Assembly: GCA_021805305.1 (NCBI GenBank)
Contig: JAJZFO010000039.1
Coordinates: 1-6,462, forward strand
From: Actinomycetes bacterium
GTDB lineage: Bacteria; Actinomycetota; Acidimicrobiia; Acidimicrobiales; RAAP-2
Direction: 5' to 3'
Length of the DNA: 6,462 nucleotides
Shown: positions 1 to 4,855 of the stretch, one piece after another
Layout of the letters: the number at the start of each line of letters is the position of its first letter
How positions within the stretch are numbered: the first letter of the stretch is position 1
Translations under genes and position numbers: made by a program
The notes under the pieces: generated by a model
Databases searched by the model: none
The model's input: only the letters and a program-made list of their open reading frames with translations
Told to the model about the DNA's origin: nothing

Positions 1-63
1 GAATGTGTTACCCGGAGTCACCATCGCCCCCACGGTGTCGCTGAAGCGTTCACGGCGCGCCAT
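1..63 (-). CDS. Start of an unidentified gene, cut by the window edge
   Basis: An ATG at 63-61 opens a frame that stays open for 21 codons to the window edge (MARRERFSDTVGAMVTPGNTF). I do not recognise the family from so few residues. It is preceded at 7 nt by AGGGG (75-71), a good Shine-Dalgarno match that lies inside the right end of the IS110 element. If the element is removed, this ATG directly follows the TAG stop of the MFS gene (CTC TAG ATG), so the gene was probably the next member of the same minus-strand transcription unit before the insertion. Its 3' part lies outside the window, so the call rests on the start context and the reconstruction. A short chance frame remains possible. 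Confidence 0.55.
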   Translation of the reverse strand, partial: MARRERFSDTVGAMVTPGNTF

Positions 64-75
64 CTAGACACCCCT
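64..75 (-). other. IS right end, CT core and right target flank
   Basis: On the minus strand this reads AGGGGTGT, core CT (67-66), then AG of the flank. AGGGGTGTC (75-67) recurs identically at 1388-1380 in the predicted RNA, where it would be the left donor guide. CTAG (67-64) equals its own reverse complement and matches CTAG at 1434-1431, the proposed right target guide. Confidence 0.6.
71..75 (-). promoter_or_regulatory. Ribosome-binding site supplied by the IS right end
   Basis: The minus strand reads AGGGG, then TGTCTAG, then ATG. The spacing of 7 nt is ideal. The motif is part of the 9-nt segment of the element's right end that the predicted bridge RNA copies, so the downstream gene appears to use transposon DNA for translation initiation. 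Without the insertion the bases before this ATG would be the end of the MFS gene, which shows no comparable motif. Confidence 0.5.
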
Positions 76-85
76 AGCGCCCAAT

Positions 86-91
86 TGTCAA
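86..91 (-). promoter_or_regulatory. -35 box of the circle-junction promoter
   Basis: TTGACA, an exact sigma70 -35 consensus, lies at 91-86 and overlaps the TGA stop of the recombinase gene. In an excised circle joined at the CT core, 17 nt follow it before TCTAAT, whose first three bases come from the right end (68-66) and last three from the left end (1528-1526). In the integrated state the sequence at that spacing is TCTAGA, a poor -10 that overlaps the next gene's start codon. The outward-reading -35 is therefore probably meant for the circular form, as known for IS110-group elements. Confidence 0.6.
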
Positions 92-1302
92 GCCGCGAGA
101 TCGGTTCGATGTTTCCAGGCGATCGTCTCGTCATAGTTGACGCGCTGTTCAAGACAGGCGTGCAAGATCCCGACCCAGCGGTTGGCGAGTTGGCGGATGG
201 CCTGGCGATGGGTCTTGTCACGTGCGCGCAGCTCGTCGTAGTAAGCACGCGCGCCCGGTGAGTGGGTCAACGAGCAGAACGCCCATTGGTCGAGGGCATC
301 AGCCAGTCGCCGGTTGCGCATGTGACGTGCGAGCACGACGTGGCTCTTGCCCGAGGCTCTCGTGATCGGCGACGTGCCGGCGTAGTTCCTGCGAGACTTG
401 GCGGTGCAGTAGCGCGTGGGGTCATCCCCGAACTCTGCGAGCACCCGAGCGCCGAGGATCGTCCCTAGTCCTGGCAGGGAGTGGATGATCCCGGCGTCCG
501 GGTGCTGCTCAAAATCCTTCGTCAGCGACTCTTCGAGGGACTCGATCTGGGCGTTGTAGGCGCGGATCATCGCGACGTGGGCGCTGGTCGTTGCCCCGTA
601 GGCGAGTTCGACGAGGGGGCGCTCGCCGAGCTGCTCTTCGCGCAGCGCCGACTGGATCTCAGCCGCTCGTCGCTCCAGGTTGCGCTGGCGACCCGCGCGC
701 TTTAACGCCGCGGTGATCTTGGACGTGGAAAGCAGGCGCCCCAGGATCGGCGTGGGGGCGATCTCGAGGACCGCCAGCGCGTCACGGTCGTCGAGGTCGG
801 TGCCGAAGGCGACGAGGGCCCCCGGGTAGTAGTCCTTTAACGCGTTGCGCAGGGCGTTGACTTCGCGCTGGCGCGCCCAGATGGCGCTCTGGTGGGCGCG
901 CGCGAGAACCTTCACGGCTTCAGCGCCCTCGGAGTCGCCGGCCGCCTCGCGGTGGTTGTGTCGGTCGGTTCGCACCAGGTCAGCGAGGACCTTCGCGTCG
1001 CCGGGGTCGGACTTCGATCCCGACGTGACGTGGCGCTCGCGGTAGCGCGCGGCCGACATGGGATTGATCGCGTAGACGTGGTAGTGGGCGCCGAGCAGGG
1101 CCGTGACAATGAGCCCTCGGTCCTTCTCGATGCCGACGATCACCTCGTCGGGTTCTTCGGCGTGCTCGCCCAGCAACTCGTGCAACGCCCGAACGCCCAC
1201 CAAGGAGTCGGGAATCCTCTTCCTGGCGAGAACCTCTCCCGCCTCGTCAAGGACGCAGATGTCGTGGTGGGCCTCGGCCCAGTCCACTCCGACGAATATC
1301 AC
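88..1302 (-). CDS. IS110-family recombinase (transposase)
   Basis: This is a 404-residue recombinase that would cut and rejoin DNA at the element ends and target under guidance of a bridge RNA. The N-terminal RuvC-like DEDD domain covers about residues 3-165. Visible acidic residues are D7 (GVDWA), E59 (GIEKDRG), D99 and D102 (SDPGDAK), the spacing expected for the family. A helical region rich in Arg and Glu, about 200-265, is the likely coiled-coil. The C-terminal Transposase_20 domain, about 270-360, has SLPGLG (275-280), a YAGTSP segment (307-312) and an SG pair with S317. S317 sits about 87 residues from the C-terminus and is my best candidate for the nucleophilic serine; S311 and S320 are alternatives. 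The start is GTG at 1302-1300, preceded at 7 nt by GGAGG. No frameshift or internal stop is present. Family members are usually 320-450 residues. Confidence 0.95.
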   Translation of the reverse strand: MIFVGVDWAEAHHDICVLDEAGEVLARKRIPDSLVGVRALHELLGEHAEEPDEVIVGIEKDRGLIVTALLGAHYHVYAINPMSAARYRERHVTSGSKSDPGDAKVLADLVRTDRHNHREAAGDSEGAEAVKVLARAHQSAIWARQREVNALRNALKDYYPGALVAFGTDLDDRDALAVLEIAPTPILGRLLSTSKITAALKRAGRQRNLERRAAEIQSALREEQLGERPLVELAYGATTSAHVAMIRAYNAQIESLEESLTKDFEQHPDAGIIHSLPGLGTILGARVLAEFGDDPTRYCTAKSRRNYAGTSPITRASGKSHVVLARHMRNRRLADALDQWAFCSLTHSPGARAYYDELRARDKTHRQAIRQLANRWVGILHACLEQRVNYDETIAWKHRTDLAA

Positions 1303-1306
1303 GTGG

Positions 1307-1314
1307 TCACCTCC
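1307..1314 (-). promoter_or_regulatory. Shine-Dalgarno of the IS110 recombinase
   Basis: GGAGGTGA on the minus strand, followed by CCAC and the GTG start. GGAGG is 7 nt from the start codon. This near-perfect site fixes the GTG at 1302 as the start and lies just 3' of the folded part of the predicted bridge RNA, so the same transcript could carry both the RNA and the recombinase message. Confidence 0.75.
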
Positions 1315-1340
1315 AACGGTCGATGGTTTCGAGCCTCGAG

Positions 1341-1519
1341 GGCAACGGCGGCGACCTAATGGATCAGTGCTCCAGGCACGACACCCCTCCAGCCTTCTCC
1401 GTCAGCCTCACCGACTGGCTGGGGCACGATCTAGCGATAGGGCTCAAGGCTCTGAGCGACGAAGTGCTCACCAGTCAGCGGCTCGGTGGAAAGCCTGCCC
1501 CATATGAAGCGAACCTTCC
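1341..1519 (-). ncRNA. Predicted IS110 bridge RNA
   Basis: This is the non-coding left end upstream of the recombinase; a start near 1519 would follow the junction -10 box (TCTAAT ending at 1526). Folding by eye, 5' to 3' on the minus strand: a small hairpin GGCUU (1495-1491) with GAGCC (1484-1480). Next comes the target-binding loop, closed by a 10-bp stem CGCUGACUGG (1480-1471) with CCAGUCGGUG (1418-1409), two of the pairs being G-U, and by GCAC (1467-1464) with GUGC (1427-1424). It carries GUCGCUC (1460-1454) and CUAG (1434-1431) around an imperfect hairpin. Last is the donor-binding loop, closed by UGACGG (1404-1399) with CCGUUG (1348-1343) plus GG (1407-1406) with CC (1342-1341). It carries AGGGGUGUC (1388-1380) and CCAUUAG (1362-1356) around the hairpin GUGC-CUGGA-GCAC (1379-1367). 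The order left-target, right-target, left-donor, right-donor guide is that of IS621. The pairing is a manual model and the 5' and 3' ends are estimates; C1480 is used by two alternative stems. Confidence 0.8.
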
Positions 1520-1523
1520 ACCC

Positions 1524-1536
1524 CCATTAGAGCGAC
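1524..1536 (-). other. Left target flank, CT core and IS left end
   Basis: The minus strand reads GTCGCTC (1536-1530) then T, AATGG. GTCGCTC is repeated exactly at 1460-1454 in the predicted RNA (left target guide). CTAATGG (1530-1524) is the reverse complement of CCATTAG at 1362-1356 (right donor guide). The core CT is 1530-1529. The MFS stop codon TAA (1529-1527) straddles the boundary. Confidence 0.6.
1526..1531 (-). promoter_or_regulatory. -10-like TCTAAT at the IS left end
   Basis: TCTAAT differs from TATAAT at one position. In the integrated state the hexamer 17 nt upstream (1554-1549, ACCCAC) is not a -35 box, so expression here should be weak. The circular junction would recreate the same TCTAAT with TTGACA at the ideal 17-nt spacing. 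Confidence 0.45.
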
Positions 1537-2753
1537 TGGCGCCAGAACGTGGGTCGGCGCCACGCGAGGAGCGCCACGCCCACGACGCAGGCGATCCCGC
1601 CCGAGATGATCGAGAACTCGGTGGAGGTGAACCCGGCGACGACGCCCGACTCGGTGTCGCCCAGACGCGGGCCGCCGGTGACGACGGCCATCTGGATCGA
1701 CGAGATGCGGCTGCGGAAGTCATCGGTGATGGCCAGCTGGAGAATGGTCGAACGAAGGACCGCCGAGACCATGTCCATGGCGCCGGCGATGGCCAGCACC
1801 ACGACGCCGAACCACAGGCGGTGCACGAGGCCGAAGTCGGTCATCGCGATCCCCCAGACCGTGATCACCGTCAAGACGGTCGCGCCGCGACGGCGCACGT
1901 GGTTGATCCAGCCGGCGAACGTGGCCAGCACCAGGGCGCCGATGCCCGGGGCCGCGTAGAGCAGCCCGAGGGTCCGGGGACCGCCGTGGTACACGGTGAA
2001 GGCCATGGCCGGGAACAGTGCGCGCGGCAGACCGAAGACGTTGGCGTTGAGGTCGGCCAGGTAGACCGCCTGGGCCACCGCGTGGCGGCGCACGTAGGCG
2101 AAGCCCTGGCCGATGGCGCCGAACAGCGCCGCCGCGTCCTTCGATCGCGGTGAGGCCAGCGGCGACATGAACATCGTGGCGACCGCGAGCACCACGAAGG
2201 TCAGCGCGTCCACGAGGTAGCACGAGGACAGGCTCACCGAGGCCAGCAGGATCCCCGCGAGGGAGGGACCGGCCACGATGGAGATGTTCACCACGATCTG
2301 ATAGAGCGAGTAGGCGCTCACCAACTGCTCCTCGCGCAGCATGGTGGGCAGCGCCGCCTGGCGCACGGGCCCCGAGAAGCCGGCCGCCCCGGCGGCGAGC
2401 GCCGCCAGGAGCAGCGTCACCGTGAGGTCGTGACGACTCAGGGCGGCGTTGAGCGCCAGGGCCCCACTGGTGGCGGCGGCGAGGAACGATCCGATGATCA
2501 AGAGCCGGCGGCGATCGAAGCGGTCGCCGTAGGCGCCGCCCCAGAGGGAGCCCAGGATGAGCAGCGGCAACTGGACGAGACTGGCGAGACCCACCCAGAG
2601 GCTCGAATGGGTCTGGCGGTAGACCTGGTACGGCACGGCGACCATCGTGACGTTGCTACCCAACAGGGAGAACAACTGCCCGACGACGAGGAGCCGGAAG
2701 TTCCGATTCTGGCGGAACGGACTCCAGTCGACGAGGAGCCGAGGCACCCCCAC
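1527..2753 (-). CDS. MFS transporter, EntS/MFS_3 type exporter
   Basis: A 408-residue inner-membrane protein with the length and hydrophobic pattern of a 12-helix major facilitator, likely a proton-driven exporter. The MFS motif A variant GGAYGDRFDRRR is at 72-83, in the loop after helix 2. The segments PVRQAALPTMLREEQL (129-143) and the late GGPRLGDTESG (360-370) are typical of the EntS-like MFS_3 branch, which exports siderophores and various drugs; the substrate cannot be read from the sequence. The start is GTG at 2753. An in-frame TAG at 2759-2757 rules out anything longer, and no clear Shine-Dalgarno precedes it, so translation may be leaderless or begin at the GTG two codons later. The gene is divergent from the bkd operon. 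Its stop codon TAA is formed with the first bases of the IS110 element; before the insertion it would have been TAG, with an identical protein. Confidence 0.9.
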   Translation of the reverse strand: MGVPRLLVDWSPFRQNRNFRLLVVGQLFSLLGSNVTMVAVPYQVYRQTHSSLWVGLASLVQLPLLILGSLWGGAYGDRFDRRRLLIIGSFLAAATSGALALNAALSRHDLTVTLLLAALAAGAAGFSGPVRQAALPTMLREEQLVSAYSLYQIVVNISIVAGPSLAGILLASVSLSSCYLVDALTFVVLAVATMFMSPLASPRSKDAAALFGAIGQGFAYVRRHAVAQAVYLADLNANVFGLPRALFPAMAFTVYHGGPRTLGLLYAAPGIGALVLATFAGWINHVRRRGATVLTVITVWGIAMTDFGLVHRLWFGVVVLAIAGAMDMVSAVLRSTILQLAITDDFRSRISSIQMAVVTGGPRLGDTESGVVAGFTSTEFSIISGGIACVVGVALLAWRRPTFWRQSL

Positions 2754-2801
2754 ACTCTACGGGACTAGGGTGTTTTGCGAGCGGGACTCGAAGGAGCGTT
2801 G
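2754..2801. promoter_or_regulatory. Short divergent intergenic region
   Basis: Forty-eight bases separate the divergent MFS and bkdA starts, and promoters for both must lie here or inside the opposing gene's 5' end. I see no convincing -35/-10 pair in either direction. TAGGGT (2766-2771, plus) and TAGAGT (2759-2754, minus) fit only a loose TANNNT pattern. No operator-like palindrome stands out. Confidence 0.35.
2791..2796 (+). promoter_or_regulatory. Shine-Dalgarno deciding the bkdA start
   Basis: AAGGAG, followed by 5 nt and ATG at 2802. This site argues for the ATG start over the in-frame TTG at 2775, which would add nine unsupported residues (MRAGLEGAL). Confidence 0.75.
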
Positions 2802-3869
2802 ATGATCGACGAGGAACTGGTCCAGTTGCTGACGCCGGAGGGCGAACGAGTCACCCACCCCGAGTACACCAGTACCTTGAGCGGTGAGCAGATCCTCTCG
2901 ATGTATCGCGACATGGTGATCGTGCGGCGACTCTGCAATGAATCGACGTCGCTGCAGCGTCAGGGGCAGTTGGCCCTGTGGGCGCCGATCCAGGGTCAAG
3001 AGGGCGCCCAGATCGGCGCGGGTCGCGCACTGGCGCCCATGGACTTCACCTTCCCGACGTACCGCGAGCACGGCATCGCGTGGTGCCGCGGGGTCCCGCC
3101 GGAGAACGTGCTGCGGCTCTTTCGCGCGGTCAGCACGGGGGGGTGGGACCCTCAGAAGTACCGTCACCACGTCCCGACCATCGTCTTGGGCAATCAAGTG
3201 CTCAACGCCGTGGGCTACGCCATGGGCATCCAGCGCGACGGCGCGGACGAGGCGGTCCTGACCTTCTTCGGCGACGGCGCCTCGAGCCAGGGCGACGTCC
3301 TCGAGGCGTTCGTCTGGGCCTCGTCGTTCAACACGCCCGTCGTCTTCTTCTGTCAGAACAACCAGTTCGGGATCTCGACTCCCTCCTCGACGCAGTCCAA
3401 GGTCCCCCTCTTTCGTCGCGCGCGCGGGTTCGGTTTCCCCGGCGTGCGCGTGGACGGCAACGACCTGCTCGCGTGCTACGAGGTCACCAAGGCGGCGCTG
3501 GAGAACGCCCGCGCCGGTGGCGGACCGACCATGATCGAGGCCTACACCTACCGCATGGGCGCGCACACCACCTCCGACGACCCCACGCGCTACCGGGTGG
3601 ACGCCGAGGTCGAGGTGTGGAAGCATCGTGACCCGATCGAGCGCATCAAGGCGCTGTTGGTGCGCGAGTACCAGACGCGACCCGCGACCTTCGACGCGAT
3701 CGGTGACGAGGCGGAGGCCTTCGCCCTCAAGTTGCGCGACGACGTCCTGGCCATGGGTCGTCCCGACCCCCTGTCGATGTTCGACAACGCCTACGCCGAA
3801 CCCCACCCCCTGGTGGAGGAGGGGCGCCGCGAGATGGCCGAGTTGCTGGCGAACGGGGGCGCGAACTGA
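2802..3869 (+). CDS. bkdA: Branched-chain 2-oxo-acid/pyruvate dehydrogenase E1 alpha subunit
   Basis: A 355-residue thiamine diphosphate enzyme subunit that, with the beta subunit, decarboxylates a 2-oxo acid and transfers the acyl group to the E2 lipoyl arm. The thiamine diphosphate/Mg motif is GDG (157-159) followed by NN (186-187). An LQRQG segment (51-55) and GQEG (65-68) begin the E1 fold, and YR at 87-88 fits the family's diphosphate-contact region. The phosphorylation-loop region YRMGAHTTSDDPTRYR (250-265) with H255 and S258 is well preserved. The N-terminal part from VQLLTPEG onward reads like mycobacterial BkdA, which automated annotation often calls pdhA. The substrate (branched-chain 2-oxo acids or pyruvate) cannot be settled from the sequence. 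The stop overlaps the next start by one base (TGATG), so E1 alpha and beta should be made in equal amounts. Confidence 0.93.
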   Translation: MIDEELVQLLTPEGERVTHPEYTSTLSGEQILSMYRDMVIVRRLCNESTSLQRQGQLALWAPIQGQEGAQIGAGRALAPMDFTFPTYREHGIAWCRGVPPENVLRLFRAVSTGGWDPQKYRHHVPTIVLGNQVLNAVGYAMGIQRDGADEAVLTFFGDGASSQGDVLEAFVWASSFNTPVVFFCQNNQFGISTPSSTQSKVPLFRRARGFGFPGVRVDGNDLLACYEVTKAALENARAGGGPTMIEAYTYRMGAHTTSDDPTRYRVDAEVEVWKHRDPIERIKALLVREYQTRPATFDAIGDEAEAFALKLRDDVLAMGRPDPLSMFDNAYAEPHPLVEEGRREMAELLANGGAN

Positions 3870-4855
3870 TGAGCACCACGACGATGACCATGGCCAAGGC
3901 CCTCAACGAGGGGTTGCGGCGCGCGATGGAGTCGGACCCGAAGGTCCTCTTGATGGGTGAGGACATCGGCAAGCTCGGCGGCGTCTTTCGCATCACCGAC
4001 GGCTTGCAGAAGGACTTCGGGCAGGACCGCGTGATCGACACGCCCCTGGCGGAATCGGCCATCGTGGGCACGGCGGTGGGACTGGCCATTCGCGGTTACC
4101 GCGCGGTGTGTGAGATGCAGTTCGACGGATTCGTCTTCCCGGCGTTCGACCAGATCGTCAGTCAGGTGGCGAAGTTGCACAAGCGCTCCGACGGCGTCTA
4201 CACAATGGGCCTGGTGATCCGACTGCCCTTCCAGGGCGGGATCGGCGCCATCGAACACCATTCGGAGAGTCCCGAGGCCTACTTCGCGCACACGCCCGGA
4301 CTGCGCGTCGTCTCGTGCGCCACGCCCAACGACGCCTACTGGATGATCCAGCAGGCGATTCAGAGCGACGACCCGGTGATCTTCTGCGAGCCCAAGAGCC
4401 GGTACTGGGAGAAGGGCGAAGTCGACCTCGAACGCCCCCCTCGCGGGCTCTACGACGCGGTGGTGCGTCGCGAGGGGACCGACGTGACCCTGGTGGGTTA
4501 CGGCTCGAGCGTCAAGACGATGTTGCGCGCCGCCGAGACGGCCGCGGCGGAGGGCACCTCCCTCGAGGTCATCGATCTGCGAGGCATCGCCCCGCTCGAC
4601 TTCGACACGCTCGTCGCGTCGGTGAATAAGACCGGCCGCGTGATCGCCGTGCAGGAGGCGCCGCGCACGGCGTCGATCGGCTCCGAGATCGTCGCCGAGG
4701 TCACCGAGCGGTGCTTCTACTCCCTGCGCGCCCCGGGTCTGAGGGTGGCGGGCTATCACGTCCCCTATCCGCCCGCGCGCATCGAAGAGGAGTATCGCCC
4801 GTCGGTGGAACGAATCCTCGACGCGGTGGACCGAGTGATGGACTACGGCGGGTGA
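3869..4855 (+). CDS. bkdB: Branched-chain 2-oxo-acid/pyruvate dehydrogenase E1 beta subunit
   Basis: A 328-residue partner of the E1 alpha subunit, forming the alpha2-beta2 decarboxylase. The pyrimidine-binding transketolase domain covers about 5-180 and the transketolase C-terminal domain about 195-318. Recognisable family segments are MGEDIGKLGGVFRITDGL (29-46), DTPLAES (57-63) with E62 as the likely Glu that activates the cofactor, MQFDGFVFPAFDQI (83-96), and EHHSESPEAYF (129-139) with the conserved histidines. The LGGVFRITDGL wording is closest to actinobacterial BkdB. The start is ATG at 3869 within TGATG; a GGGGG run nine bases upstream may act as a ribosome-binding site, but translational coupling is more likely. 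The 3' end overlaps the E2 start by four bases. The length is normal for the family and no residue of the motifs I checked is missing. Confidence 0.94.
   Translation: MSTTTMTMAKALNEGLRRAMESDPKVLLMGEDIGKLGGVFRITDGLQKDFGQDRVIDTPLAESAIVGTAVGLAIRGYRAVCEMQFDGFVFPAFDQIVSQVAKLHKRSDGVYTMGLVIRLPFQGGIGAIEHHSESPEAYFAHTPGLRVVSCATPNDAYWMIQQAIQSDDPVIFCEPKSRYWEKGEVDLERPPRGLYDAVVRREGTDVTLVGYGSSVKTMLRAAETAAAEGTSLEVIDLRGIAPLDFDTLVASVNKTGRVIAVQEAPRTASIGSEIVAEVTERCFYSLRAPGLRVAGYHVPYPPARIEEEYRPSVERILDAVDRVMDYGG

Larger units (their letters stand above)
66..1530 (-). mobile_element. Complete IS110-family insertion sequence (bridge-RNA type)
   Basis: The element is about 1.46 kb and lies between an MFS gene and a partial gene. 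It holds one DEDD recombinase and a roughly 220-nt non-coding left end upstream of it, the organisation of the IS110 group (the IS1111 group has the RNA on the other side). The boundaries were placed by matching guide-like segments in the left-end RNA to the sequence ends, which gives CT cores at 1530-1529 and 67-66 on the minus strand. The shared bases at the two ends extend to TCTA, so the exact crossover could shift by a base or two. There are no terminal inverted repeats and no long target duplication, as expected for this family. The recombinase is full length and both ends are present, so the element looks intact and potentially active. The boundaries are inferred and have not been confirmed by an empty-site comparison. 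Confidence 0.85.

Noticed and set aside
66..1530. Search for terminal inverted repeats and a long target duplication at the element ends
   Set aside because: Only the short TCTA/CT identity is shared between the ends. This fits IS110-family chemistry, so the absence is not a sign of decay.
1323..2153. Long plus-strand open frame (276 codons) across the IS left end and antisense to the MFS gene
   Set aside because: The translation is low-complexity, rich in Arg, Gly, Asp and His, with no recognisable domain. It is the antisense shadow of a clear membrane transporter and runs through the structured RNA region.
2775..2801. TTG start for E1 alpha nine codons upstream
   Set aside because: The ATG at 2802 has AAGGAG at 5 nt; the TTG has no ribosome-binding site and would make this motif part of the coding sequence.
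2757..3806. Minus-strand open frame (349 codons) antisense to E1 alpha
   Set aside because: Same reason: a GC-driven shadow frame opposite a gene with intact thiamine diphosphate motifs.
4711..4851. Possible 47-residue N-terminal extension of E2
   Set aside because: It overlaps the bkdB coding sequence, has no targeting or domain features, and the GTG at 4852 gives the standard E2 beginning with a 4-nt overlap.
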